Both the position numbers and the translations under genes were made by a program. A stretch of 58,668 nt of DNA from CALLVF01 sp964632205 (GTDB lineage: Bacteria > Patescibacteriota > Microgenomatia > UBA1406 > GWC2-37-13). This document shows positions 16,639-25,063 of this stretch, in pieces. The notes under the pieces were generated by a model. That model was not told the DNA's origin, ran no database searches, and saw only the letters and a list, made by a program, of their open reading frames with translations. How positions within the stretch are numbered: the first letter of the stretch is position 1; the number at the start of each line of letters is the position of its first letter. Location: the NCBI GenBank assembly GCA_964632205.1, contig CAZWBE010000005.1:1-58668 (forward strand), written 5' to 3'.

Positions 16639-17109
16639 TTACCTTGTTGACTGATTGTTTTTAATATCAACCACCAATCGCCTATCACGACCCTCACCTA
16701 TTGAATAAGTAGTTAATTCCGGATAGTTTTTGGTAATATATTCATGAACTATTTTTCGCTCATAAGAAGAAAGACCGCGAATATAACTGGCTTCTTTCGA
16801 AGTCTGAGTTTTTTGAGCGTATTGAGCCGCTAAAGTCTCCAAACGGGCTTTTTGTTTTTCTTGATAATCATTAACATTGACTAAAAGATTAACCGACTCG
16901 TTAAATTTTTTATAAAGAATTACCTCAAAAATCTTCTGAAGAGCGCGGATTGTCTCCCCATATCGTCCAATTACTGTTGGGGCCTCATTTGGAGTTTTAA
17001 TAATAATGTGAAAAACACCTTCCTCTTCCTTAACTTCCACTTCAAATTGGTTAATTAATTTTGTTAATAACTCTTCCGCCTCCAATTTAATTATCTTAAG
17101 TTTGTTCAT
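16639..17109 (-). CDS. jag: KhpB/Jag-type RNA-binding protein (KH + R3H)
   Basis: At 156 residues this is the short form. It has a KH domain with VIGRYGETIRALQKI (about 52-66) in place of the GxxG loop, and an R3H domain with SSYERKIVHEYI and the Arg/His pattern near 114-125. The N-terminal Jag_N domain is missing. The family binds RNA and is linked to cell-envelope growth and translation control in Gram-positive bacteria. It lies 25 bases downstream of yidC on the same strand, the classic rpmH-(rnpA)-yidC-jag order, so co-transcription is likely. Confidence 0.88.
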   Translation of the reverse strand: MNKLKIIKLEAEELLTKLINQFEVEVKEEEGVFHIIIKTPNEAPTVIGRYGETIRALQKIFEVILYKKFNESVNLLVNVNDYQEKQKARLETLAAQYAQKTQTSKEASYIRGLSSYERKIVHEYITKNYPELTTYSIGEGRDRRLVVDIKNNQSTR

Positions 17110-17134
17110 ATAAATAAGTTAAAAATTAAAACAT

Positions 17135-18001
17135 TTAACTTGCCCTTTTTGAAAAATTTTTAATAACTTTTAGATTTCCATTTTTAACTTTCAATTGTTT
17201 ATATTGTCTATATTGCATTATACTAAACAACGAGAAGATATTCCAATATAACGATAATCCCACCGGTAAAGTATAGGAAAACCATCCAATCATTATGGGG
17301 AAAAGAAATTTCATCTGTGTATTCATCGCCTTTTGGAATTCATCTTTAATTTGCTCCTTATCTTCTTTTTGAGATAAAGAGGTGTTGCTTTGTTCTTCTT
17401 CTGACTGTTTCTTTACCGATTCTTGAGACATCATTGTTTTTGTCTGAAGATATTGCAATATTACTGTTATGATAGGAATAAGATAATAGTACCATTTGTC
17501 TGCTTTAGCCGGTGTCACCGCCAAGTTGAAGCCAAAAAACCATGGGTCAATTGATTGAATCCGTAATAAAGGAGTATACAAAACATTATTTATTTGATTA
17601 ATAATTCTAGCTTCATCCCCATTAAATAAAAACAAAGAGAGAGTATTATACAGAGCAATAAAGATTGGGATTTGGATAATCATAAAAAGACAGCCGGCGG
17701 CAGGATTTATGCCGGCTTGTTTATAAAGTCTCATTTGTTCTTCCTGAAGTTTTTTTTTATCGTTTTTGTGTTTGCGCGATAATTTATCAAGGTGGGGCTT
17801 AAGTTCTTGGATTTTTTTAGCTGTCTCCAGCTGTTGTTTAAAAAAAGGGTGAAGTGATAATCTTACTAAGATAGTCAAACCAATAATGGAAAAACCAAAA
17901 GCACCGGGGATTTTAATAAAAAGAAATGCTTTGTAAAGAAACACTAAAATATTCAGAATCGGAAACACAAAAACCGTGTTAAAAAAATTAGGCTCAAGCA
18001 T
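17135..18001 (-). CDS. yidC: Membrane protein insertase YidC/Oxa1
   Basis: The 288-residue protein has the short Oxa1/YidC core. A first helix is followed by GFSIIGLTILVRLSLHPFFKQQLETAKKIQELKP with the conserved Arg in the membrane, a charged cytoplasmic coiled hairpin, the INPAAGCLFMIIQIPIFIALY helix and C-terminal helices (LFPIMIGWFSYTLPVGLSLYW). The large periplasmic domain of Gram-negative YidC is absent, as in Gram-positive bacteria and Patescibacteria. It inserts proteins into the membrane with or without SecYEG. It could serve the many small helical membrane proteins encoded in this window. It sits between rpmH and jag. Confidence 0.92.
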   Translation of the reverse strand: MLEPNFFNTVFVFPILNILVFLYKAFLFIKIPGAFGFSIIGLTILVRLSLHPFFKQQLETAKKIQELKPHLDKLSRKHKNDKKKLQEEQMRLYKQAGINPAAGCLFMIIQIPIFIALYNTLSLFLFNGDEARIINQINNVLYTPLLRIQSIDPWFFGFNLAVTPAKADKWYYYLIPIITVILQYLQTKTMMSQESVKKQSEEEQSNTSLSQKEDKEQIKDEFQKAMNTQMKFLFPIMIGWFSYTLPVGLSLYWNIFSLFSIMQYRQYKQLKVKNGNLKVIKNFSKRAS

Positions 18002-18096
18002 TTAAAAATTTCTAATTGCTAATCGCTATAATTCTCTTTAAATCTAAATAATTATCACTATGACTTAGAAATTAACTTAATTAGGTTAATTTATTG

Positions 18097-18231
18097 TTAT
18101 ATAGCTAACCTTTTTCTTCCCTTTGCTCTTCTTCTTTTAATTACTCTTCTCCCATCGTGAGTGGACATCCTTTTTAAGAAACCATGCTTCCTTTGCCTTT
18201 TTTTCTTTTTTGGTTGCCAAGTTCTCTTCAT
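18097..18231 (-). CDS. rpmH: 50S ribosomal protein L34
   Basis: A 44-residue basic protein read from ATG at 18231 to TAA at 18097. It begins MKRTWQPKKKKRQRKHGF, carries the STHDGRRVIKRRRAKGRKRL signature of L34 and has the normal family length. It is easily missed because of its size. It lies 17 bases downstream of the valS stop and 95 bases upstream of yidC. In most bacteria rnpA (the RNase P protein) sits between rpmH and yidC; here the 95-base gap is too short to hold it. Confidence 0.96.
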   Translation of the reverse strand: MKRTWQPKKKKRQRKHGFLKRMSTHDGRRVIKRRRAKGRKRLAI

Positions 18232-18248
18232 GACTTTCTAATGACTTT

Positions 18249-20441
18249 CTAAATTTTACAAATTTTTAATCTCTCCTTTAAAATTGAACTTTTTTCTCCC
18301 TCAAATATTTTCCAAATCGCCTCCGTCACGAACGGTGCAAAAGGATGAAGCATTTTTAGATTTTCAAAATAAACCTCCTTTAAGCTTTCAAGAGCTTTAA
18401 TATTACCATCTCTTAAGCTTTCTTTCAACTCCTCAATATAATAATCAGCCAATCGATGCCACAAAAAATCATAAACTAATCCTAATGCCTGAGAAAAACG
18501 ATAACTATTCATTAACTTTAAATATTTTTCTTTTTCTTGTTTAAATTCCTTTTCTAATTCTTTTAATATTTTTGATATTTTATTGGTATTTTGGATTTTT
18601 GATGTTTGATGTTTGATTTCGCGATTTATATAGATAAACCGCCCTATATTCCAAACTTTATTAACAAAATTTCTCATGCCAATAATTTTTTCTTCCGATA
18701 AAGATTGATCGTTGCCCTCTTTAGTACCAAAAATTAGGGCGGTTCGAAGAGCATCGGCTCCGTATTTATCAATCATTTCCATGGGGCTAATCACATTGCC
18801 TTTACTTTTACTCATTTTTCGACCATATTTATCACGAACTAAACCATGAAGAAAAACATTTTTAAAAGGTACCCTGCCTGTATAAAAAATCCCCAACATA
18901 ATCATCCGCGCCACCCACCATGGTAAGATATCATAACCGGTCTCCATCACCGAGGTAGGATAAAAATAGTTAAAAAAATCGTTCACATTTTTTTGACTGG
19001 GGGCAAGATTGCTTAAAACAGGCTTTTTGACACTCAACGTCAACAATGTCGCGTATGGCCATTGTCCTGAGGAAAACCAAGTGTCAAAAGTATCCTTCTC
19101 TTGAGTGAAATTTGATCCTTGACAGAAAGGGCATTTCTTTGGTTCATCAACAGAAATAAACCATTTTTGACAAAGATTACAATAATAAGCAGGGATTTGA
19201 ATCCCCCAAACAATTTGTCTTGAGATATTCCAGTCGTGAAAATTATCCAGCCACCAAAGAAGAATTTTTTTAAATCTTTTTGGATAAATTTTGATTTCAT
19301 TCTTATTAATTTTTTTCTTAGCTTTTAAAGCTAATGGTTTAATCTTAACAAACCACTGCTTCATCGGCAGAGGCTCAATTACCCCATCACATTTATAACA
19401 ATGACCAACGCGATGACGATAATTTTTTTCTTTTATTAAAAGGGCCTCTTTTTTTAACAATAGTAAAATTTTTTCTCGGGCTTGACTGATAGTTAAACCT
19501 TGAAACGCTTCCCCGGCAAAAACCGTCATCTTACCATTAGTATCAATTACTTGCCGATATAAAACTGAATCAATTTTTTGGCGTTTGGCAATTTGCCAAT
19601 CCTTTGGATCATGACAAGGGGTTACTTTAACAGCCCCTGTGCCGAAATGAGGGTCAACTAAATTATCAGTAATAATAGGAATTTTTTTTTCCACAATCGG
19701 TAAAATAACGGTTTGGTTAACTAAACTTTTATATCGTTTATCTTTCGGGTTAACCGCCACAGCTACATCTCCCAACATGGTTTCCGGACGAGTCGTGGCT
19801 ACAATTACTCCGCCTTTTTTCTTGTTGATAAAATCAAAAGGATATAGAATGTACCATAATTTTCCCTCTTTTTCTTTGTAGACAACTTCTAAATCAGAAA
19901 AAGATGTTCCGCAATTGACGCAATAATTAACGATAGCTTCATCATGATAGACTAAACCCTTATCAAAAAGCCTTTTAAATGTTTCTTTAACAATTCTGAC
20001 GATATCCTCATCTAAGGTAAATTTCTTTTTCTCCCAATCCAAAGCAAATCCCAATCGTCTTAATTGGTTCTCCATATTGATCCTGTTTTTCATAACAAAA
20101 TCCCAAATCATTTGATAAAGAGTAACACGGTCATAATCGAACCGGCTTTGCCCCTCCTTTTGGAGTTGTTTCTCAAAAACATACTGAGTTTCAAATCCGG
20201 CATGATCTGCTCCCGGCAACCACAAAACCTCTTCTCCTAAAAGCTTATGGTAACGAATCATAACATCCTCATAAACATACATGGCATGACCCAAATGAAG
20301 ATCGGCGTTAGCGTTGGGAGGAGGAAGAATGATAGAGAATGGTTTTTTCTTTTTATCAACTTTCGCTTCAAACAATTTATTTTCTTCCCAAAATTGGTAT
20401 ATTAATCTCTCTATTTTTTGGGGTTGGAATTTAGATTCCAT
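18249..20441 (-). CDS. valS: Valyl-tRNA synthetase
   Basis: Class Ia synthetase of 730 residues that charges tRNA-Val. The HIGH motif is PPPNANADLHLGHAM near residue 45. The editing-domain stretch VATTRPETMLGDVAVAV follows, then the zinc-like knuckle YCNLCQKWF...CPFC and the catalytic KMSKSKGNVISP near 545. The signature DHAG(F)ETQ and the ISRQIVWGIQIPA stretch point to valine rather than leucine or isoleucine. It is shorter than the 850-950 residues usual in bacteria because the C-terminal anticodon/coiled-coil region is trimmed. The ATG at 20441 was chosen over an in-frame TTG two codons upstream. It diverges from the DUF2298 gene. Confidence 0.92.
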   Translation of the reverse strand: MESKFQPQKIERLIYQFWEENKLFEAKVDKKKKPFSIILPPPNANADLHLGHAMYVYEDVMIRYHKLLGEEVLWLPGADHAGFETQYVFEKQLQKEGQSRFDYDRVTLYQMIWDFVMKNRINMENQLRRLGFALDWEKKKFTLDEDIVRIVKETFKRLFDKGLVYHDEAIVNYCVNCGTSFSDLEVVYKEKEGKLWYILYPFDFINKKKGGVIVATTRPETMLGDVAVAVNPKDKRYKSLVNQTVILPIVEKKIPIITDNLVDPHFGTGAVKVTPCHDPKDWQIAKRQKIDSVLYRQVIDTNGKMTVFAGEAFQGLTISQAREKILLLLKKEALLIKEKNYRHRVGHCYKCDGVIEPLPMKQWFVKIKPLALKAKKKINKNEIKIYPKRFKKILLWWLDNFHDWNISRQIVWGIQIPAYYCNLCQKWFISVDEPKKCPFCQGSNFTQEKDTFDTWFSSGQWPYATLLTLSVKKPVLSNLAPSQKNVNDFFNYFYPTSVMETGYDILPWWVARMIMLGIFYTGRVPFKNVFLHGLVRDKYGRKMSKSKGNVISPMEMIDKYGADALRTALIFGTKEGNDQSLSEEKIIGMRNFVNKVWNIGRFIYINREIKHQTSKIQNTNKISKILKELEKEFKQEKEKYLKLMNSYRFSQALGLVYDFLWHRLADYYIEELKESLRDGNIKALESLKEVYFENLKMLHPFAPFVTEAIWKIFEGEKSSILKERLKICKI

Positions 20442-20483
20442 TGACAATAAATTAATTTTTAAGTTTTTTGATGTTATTTATTA

Positions 20484-20489
20484 TATAAT
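20484..20489 (+). promoter_or_regulatory. -10 hexamer before the DUF2298 gene
   Basis: TATAAT lies 9 bases before the ATG at 20499, within the short gap to divergent valS. Initiation would fall about 2-3 bases before the start codon. No convincing -35 is seen. Confidence 0.4.
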
Positions 20490-20498
20490 AAAAAAATT

Positions 20499-22670
20499 AT
20501 GAATTGGCTCATGATTTCGCTATCTTGGTATTTATTAATTTTTATTATAGGAATAATATTTTTACCACTAACTGTAAAAATATTTAACCGATTTCCTCGT
20601 GACTTTGGTTATCCTTTTGCCAAAGTGTTGGCGATTATTTTCATTAGCTATACTGCTTATGTTTTAGGAAGAATTAAACTGGTTCCCTTTACCCAATTTA
20701 GTCTTTTAACCATTCTAGCTTTTTTTATAATTATTAACGGGTTTGTTTTTTACAAAAAAAAATCTCGGCAATTACTCAATCTCTCAATTTCCCAATCTTC
20801 TTTTATTTTTTTTGAAGAGCTTCTTTTTCTTAGTTCATTTTTACTCTGGACGTTCATCCGTGGCCAAGAACCCTCAATCCGCTCTCTGGAAAAATTTATG
20901 GATTTTGGTTTTATCAATTCCATTCTGCGCTCTCAATTTTTTCCGCCGGCTGATATCTGGTACTCGGGTTTTCCTATTAACTACTATTATTTTGGTCACT
21001 TAGCCGGCTCGGTTCTTATTAAGTTAATTAATATTAAACCCGCTATTGGCTATAACCTTATTCTTGCTAGTATATTCGCTTTAGCCATTACGCAAGTTTT
21101 TTCTTTAGTGACTAACATTATTACTATCACTTCAAAAAAGATATCTTTTATAAAGACTATCTTTTTGGGTTTAATCGGCGCTTTTATTGTTAATCTAGGC
21201 GGCAACCTTCACACTATTTATATTTTTACCACCGGCTACCCGAATGAAAATCCTCTTCCTTTTTGGCAAATTTTATCAGGTTTTAACCCGGAAAAATACT
21301 GGTATCCCAATGCGACTCGTTTTATTCCTAATACCATTCATGAATTTCCTTCTTATTCTTATGTAGTGGCTGATCTTCATGGGCATGTGTTCGATATTCC
21401 CTTTGTCCTTTTAACTTTAGGAATCCTTCTTGCTTATTTCATTTCCTTCAGAAATAATCAAAACAACAGATATAAGCAGAATCAAAAATATATCGCAAAA
21501 ATCAAAAATAGTTTAAATTGGAAAGCCATAGTGAATAATGGTCAATTTTTAATAATGGTTTTTTTGGGGTTTTTGGTCGCTGTTCATTATATGACTAATG
21601 CTTTTGATGGTCCTATTTATTTCTTATTAGCTTTGGTGGGTATCTTTTTTATTTATCGTTTTTCCTTCAAGTCTCTTTATTTATTGTCTATTATCTTTTT
21701 TTCATTTTTGATTTTTTCTCTGCCTTTTTCCTCCCATTTTAAACCTTTTATTTCTGGTATCGGAGTTAATTGCGGCGCTGAAATTTTGTCTTACAGTGGT
21801 AAACTTGGTCCTTTTCTTTTTGAAAAAGGCAATTGTCAGATTTCTCCTTTCTGGATGCTTTTTGTTCTCTGGGGATTTTTTTGGATTAATTTTTTACTTT
21901 TTATTTTTATCAATCGCCTCAAACAACCCATATCAACTAACCAGGTTCAAATATCTAACTTTATTCTCATCTTGTTCTTTTTAGGTACTATTCTTGTTCT
22001 TATTCCTGAGTTCTTTTACATTAAAGATATCTATCCCACCCACTTCCGTGCCAATACGATGTTCAAACTTGGTTATCAGGCTTTTATTATGATGGGAATT
22101 GCCTCCACTTATGTCCTTTTCTTAATAAAAAACTCTAAAAAAATATTTTTTCTTATTATTTATGCGTTGTTATTTTCTTTAATTTGTCTCTATCCCTTTT
22201 TTTCCATTCCCTCCTATTATGGTTCTCTAAACCAACCAATTGATTTAGATGGTTCAAATTGGCTTAAAAATAGCTATCCTGAAGATAAAGAGATTATTGA
22301 CTGGTTAAACAAAAATGAGAAAAACCAACCGGTTATTCTTGAAGCACAAGGAGATTCTTATACAGACTACGAACGAATATCAGCGATGACCGGCTTACCA
22401 ACGGTTGCTGGTTGGTGGGTGCATGAATGGTTATGGCGAGGATCCTCTGATGTTATTGCTAAAAGAATTCCTGATGTAGTAACTATTTATGAGTCAGAAG
22501 ATTTAGAAAAAACTCGTCAATTAATTAAAAAATATCAGATAAAATATATCATCGTTTCGCGATTGGAAAAACAAAAATATCCTAAACTTTATGAAGACAA
22601 ATTTCCGGTTATTGGACAATTAGTGTTAAAATCTAGCAATGGTCTAGGAGCCTTATATCAAGTAAATTAA
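20499..22670 (+). CDS. DUF2298 polytopic membrane protein (GT-C-like)
   Basis: The 723-residue protein has about 14 membrane helices. It carries the family landmarks SIRSLEKFMDFGFIN with YYYFGHLAGSVLIKL near residue 160, the YWYPNATRFIP...IHEFPSYSYVVADLHGH block near 260-290, and a final soluble domain with GWWVHEWLWRG. These mark the DUF2298/YYY membrane protein family, seen in Chloroflexi, archaea and Patescibacteria and thought to resemble GT-C glycosyltransferases. The acidic and His-rich outer loops would form the active site. It may act on the same lipid-linked sugars as the PTPS-related protein at the start of the window. The substrate is unknown. Confidence 0.8.
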   Translation: MNWLMISLSWYLLIFIIGIIFLPLTVKIFNRFPRDFGYPFAKVLAIIFISYTAYVLGRIKLVPFTQFSLLTILAFFIIINGFVFYKKKSRQLLNLSISQSSFIFFEELLFLSSFLLWTFIRGQEPSIRSLEKFMDFGFINSILRSQFFPPADIWYSGFPINYYYFGHLAGSVLIKLINIKPAIGYNLILASIFALAITQVFSLVTNIITITSKKISFIKTIFLGLIGAFIVNLGGNLHTIYIFTTGYPNENPLPFWQILSGFNPEKYWYPNATRFIPNTIHEFPSYSYVVADLHGHVFDIPFVLLTLGILLAYFISFRNNQNNRYKQNQKYIAKIKNSLNWKAIVNNGQFLIMVFLGFLVAVHYMTNAFDGPIYFLLALVGIFFIYRFSFKSLYLLSIIFFSFLIFSLPFSSHFKPFISGIGVNCGAEILSYSGKLGPFLFEKGNCQISPFWMLFVLWGFFWINFLLFIFINRLKQPISTNQVQISNFILILFFLGTILVLIPEFFYIKDIYPTHFRANTMFKLGYQAFIMMGIASTYVLFLIKNSKKIFFLIIYALLFSLICLYPFFSIPSYYGSLNQPIDLDGSNWLKNSYPEDKEIIDWLNKNEKNQPVILEAQGDSYTDYERISAMTGLPTVAGWWVHEWLWRGSSDVIAKRIPDVVTIYESEDLEKTRQLIKKYQIKYIIVSRLEKQKYPKLYEDKFPVIGQLVLKSSNGLGALYQVN

Positions 22671-22907
22671 CGGCCCTCTCTCCTTAATAAATATCAGTAA
22701 ATAAAGTTATATTAATTGTTAGATAAAAAATACAAAACTTCTTAAAAAAATTTTTTTACTTTAATTGATTACACTAACCTCTATATAACTTGAGAGATTG
22801 TAAACAGAGCTTGGCAACAATAAAAATATTCATTAATAATAATATAATAATATTTCTAGTTAAAATGAGAGTGTTACTGGGTGGCTAACTTGATTAACGG
22901 TTGCTTA

Positions 22908-22936
22908 TTGACAAAACAAAATTTTTTTGCTAATGT
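22908..22936 (+). promoter_or_regulatory. Promoter-like site directly before a hairpin
   Basis: TTGACA (22908-22913) is followed after 17 bases by TAATGT (22931-22936), a weak -10. The predicted start, about 22943-22945, coincides with the first base of the hairpin. Confidence 0.35.
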
Positions 22937-22944
22937 AATAATTC

Positions 22945-22997
22945 AAGAGCATTACTACTCGTCGTCCACTCTAAATGCGAGCGGTAGTGATGCTCTT
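22945..22997 (+). ncRNA. Candidate small structured RNA (14-bp stem-loop)
   Basis: AAGAGCATTACTAC (22945-22958) pairs with GTAGTGATGCTCTT (22984-22997). In RNA this is a 14-pair stem with a single G-U wobble. The inner flanks TCG and CGA can add pairs. The loop region is about 19-25 bases. A promoter-like TTGACA-17-TAATGT ends just before it. There is no long T-run after either arm, so a simple terminator is less likely, though it could still end the convergent transcript from the right. I do not recognise a known RNA family, and I saw no second copy in the window. Confidence 0.35.
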
Positions 22998-23015
22998 AAT
23001 TAATTTGGAGATAAA

Positions 23016-23218
23016 TTACTTTCCTTCCATTAAAATTTGTAATGGTCGCATATTTTCAAAAATTTTTAAAGATGATATAACTGCATTGGTAATTTTAAAT
23101 TCTTTCTTTTCAACTGCTTAAATTGAATACCGACAAAACTTATAAAATCTTCCTTAAAAGTTATTTTTCGTCTTTTATCCCCTAAATCAGATTGTCCTAA
23201 TAATTTAATTTTATGCAT
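23016..23218 (-). pseudogene. Small frameshifted reading frame, unknown
   Basis: From ATG at 23218 the reverse strand reads MHKIKLLGQSDLGDKRRKI and continues with FISFVGIQFKQLKR. After an A-rich run (AAAAGAAAG, near 23105) the sense continues one base out of frame as EFKITNAVISSLKIFENM and ends MEGK at TAA 23016. Both halves look protein-like, and together they would give about 67 residues, so one base appears lost or gained. The promoter in front is the best in the window. I do not recognise the protein. It may be a real gene hit by a sequencing error, a fresh pseudogene, or chance. Confidence 0.35.
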
Positions 23219-23224
23219 GTTTTG

Positions 23225-23253
23225 AATATACACAAAAATAAAAAATTTGTCAA
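23225..23253 (-). promoter_or_regulatory. Near-consensus promoter facing left
   Basis: On the reverse strand TTGACA (23253-23248) and TATATT (23230-23225) are separated by exactly 17 bases. The -10 ends 6 bases before the ATG at 23218, so the transcript would start at the start codon. Confidence 0.6.
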
Positions 23254-23389
23254 GACCTATAGAAAAATAATAAATTTTTATAAGATATCCTATATTTTTA
23301 AAAGCGCGAGGGGCTTTTTCTATTGCTCTGTCTTTTTTTAATTAAAAAATGTGGATAACTTGAGGACAATTGAATGGAAAGCTTTTTAG

Positions 23390-23395
23390 TATAAT
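23390..23395 (+). promoter_or_regulatory. -10 hexamer before the nuclease-fold gene
   Basis: A perfect TATAAT ends 6 bases before the ATG at 23402. No good -35 lies at 16-18 bases. Predicted transcription starts at the start codon. Confidence 0.45.
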
Positions 23396-23401
23396 AAAAG
23401 A

Positions 23402-24187
23402 ATGCGATTCTCTTTTCTTACTTATAACACCCTTTTTAATAAAGCAATCATTGGTTTAGAAACAATTATTCATAAATATCATCCTGATATCATCTGTTTA
23501 CAAGAAGTAGATACTAATGAAAAAAATTTTAATGTACTAGAAAAATTCCATTATAAATTAGCTGATTTTTCCAATTACCTTATTAAGTCAGGAAAAATCT
23601 TCGGCATGGCGACATTTTACGATGAGAATAAGTTTTATCTCAATGACTCGCAAATGGTCCCAATTATTCAATCTTTGCTTAATCAAATATTGCCTTTATT
23701 TAAAATAACTCAAGGAAAAAATCTAAACCCAAATTTTTTAAAAACAGTTCTTATACACAAAGAATCGAAAAGGAAACTTATTGTATACAACACCCATTTG
23801 CCGCTCATGGGTTTAAACAACGTTAGAATAAAACAAATAAAACAAGCATTAAATCAGCTTGATAAGTATGAAAAAAACGCCGTTATTATCGCCGGAGATT
23901 TTAACTACTTTCCTTACGGGAGAAAAAGATTAGAAAAATTAATGAAAAGTTTTGGTTTTCAAGAAGCAACTAAAAATGTTAACTATACTATTCAATACAG
24001 TAGTGATTTAAAAAAATTATATTATAGCTTTATCCCAAGAATGATTATAAAAGCTTTTAGTACTTTCTTTACGAATAGACTAAAAATCGATTATATTTTT
24101 TATAAAAACCTCACCCTAAAAAATACTAAAAGAATTAACATTAAGCATTCTGATCATTACCCAATTCTTTCTATTTTTGATATATAA
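23402..24187 (+). CDS. Endonuclease/exonuclease/phosphatase (EEP) family protein
   Basis: The 261-residue protein shows the EEP catalytic motifs in order: RFSFLTYNTLF at the start (metal-site Asn), CLQEVD near 36, VYNTHLPL near 127, IIAGDFNYFP near 161, RLKIDYIF near 227 and the terminal SDHYPILSIF (Asp-His pair). These residues bind a metal ion and cleave phosphodiester or phosphoester bonds. No signal peptide is present, so it is probably cytoplasmic. Substrates range from DNA to sphingomyelin and inositol phosphates; the sequence does not decide. It is convergent with the GT2 gene that follows, with 3 bases between the stops. Confidence 0.82.
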   Translation: MRFSFLTYNTLFNKAIIGLETIIHKYHPDIICLQEVDTNEKNFNVLEKFHYKLADFSNYLIKSGKIFGMATFYDENKFYLNDSQMVPIIQSLLNQILPLFKITQGKNLNPNFLKTVLIHKESKRKLIVYNTHLPLMGLNNVRIKQIKQALNQLDKYEKNAVIIAGDFNYFPYGRKRLEKLMKSFGFQEATKNVNYTIQYSSDLKKLYYSFIPRMIIKAFSTFFTNRLKIDYIFYKNLTLKNTKRINIKHSDHYPILSIFDI

Positions 24188-24190
24188 TTA

Positions 24191-25012
24191 TTAAGTGATT
24201 TTTTTAAGAATTTCTTTTGCTTGTTGAAGGTATTCTTCAAATAATTTCTTCTTAGTCCTATTTCTTTCAGTACTTTGATAAATCTGCCCTCCCATATCAT
24301 AGTCGAATATTTTGTTTTTGACTTTACCGACAAAAAGATAATGAGCTGAGGCTATTAAATATTTATAAAAAAGTTTCAAATGGCCTTCTTTTTTTAATCT
24401 GCGCAAGGAAAATCTCACTTTAATATTTGGCAGAAATTTTACTCTCACTCCCCATCGCCAAGCCCGTTGAACTAAATCATGATCCTCGCACATAAATAAT
24501 TTTTCATCAAAACCACCCAACTGTTTAAAAAAATGCTTATCTATCACCATTGAACCTCCCGCAGAAAACGGTTTGTTAAAATTTTGACTGAATTCAATTA
24601 AAATATTAACGAAATTAAAAATGATTTTATATTCACTGTTCTCGCGATCAGGAAAAGTAAAAGGAATAAAAAACAAGCCTTTCCTTTTTTCGATAATATT
24701 TTTTAGGTTCTTAATAAATAAAGAATTCACTTCACAATCAGCATCAAGAAAAATTAAATATTGACCTTGGGCTTTACTGGCACCAAAATTTCTTTGATAG
24801 GAGACATTCCTTTTTCTAACCTGAAAAAATTTAATTGTGAGGTCTTGATTAAATTGATTAACAATATTTCTAGTTTTATCAAAAGAACTACCATCAACAA
24901 TTATTACTTCAAAAATTTTCTCTTTTTGGTTTTTCAAGTCATTCAATAAACGCGGCAAATATCTTTCTTCATTAAAAGTTGGTATAATTATTGAAAAATA
25001 AGGCTTTTTCAT
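24191..25012 (-). CDS. GT2-family glycosyltransferase
   Basis: The 273-residue protein opens with YFSIIIPTFNEERYLPRLL, the nucleotide-sugar site of GT-A family 2 enzymes. It continues with IIVDGSSFDKT, the DxD-like metal motif FLDADCEVN near residue 94, and the acceptor-site stretch GGFDEKLFMCEDHDLVQRAWRWG (ED at the usual base position). A C-terminal amphipathic region may touch the membrane. It should transfer a sugar from a nucleotide donor to a lipid or glycan acceptor. It diverges from a second GT2 gene 51 bases away. Confidence 0.85.
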   Translation of the reverse strand: MKKPYFSIIIPTFNEERYLPRLLNDLKNQKEKIFEVIIVDGSSFDKTRNIVNQFNQDLTIKFFQVRKRNVSYQRNFGASKAQGQYLIFLDADCEVNSLFIKNLKNIIEKRKGLFFIPFTFPDRENSEYKIIFNFVNILIEFSQNFNKPFSAGGSMVIDKHFFKQLGGFDEKLFMCEDHDLVQRAWRWGVRVKFLPNIKVRFSLRRLKKEGHLKLFYKYLIASAHYLFVGKVKNKIFDYDMGGQIYQSTERNRTKKKLFEEYLQQAKEILKKIT

Positions 25013-25046
25013 TAAAAAAATTATAGCAAGGATTAAAACTGTTTAC

Positions 25047-25052
25047 TATAAT
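25047..25052 (+). promoter_or_regulatory. -10 hexamer before the second GT2 gene
   Basis: TATAAT ends 11 bases before the ATG at 25064. The predicted leader is about 5 bases, too short for a ribosome binding site. Confidence 0.4.
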
Positions 25053-25063
25053 GGGCATAACCC

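Larger units (their letters stand above)
22671..23015. other. Non-coding stretch with a promoter-like site and a strong hairpin
   Basis: After the DUF2298 stop there is AT-rich DNA with no coding frame. The only organised part is a TTGACA site at 22908 and the hairpin at 22945-22997, described separately. Confidence 0.55.

Noticed and set aside
22945..22997. Hairpin as a CRISPR repeat or a simple terminator
   Set aside because: Only one copy is present and no T-run follows either arm.
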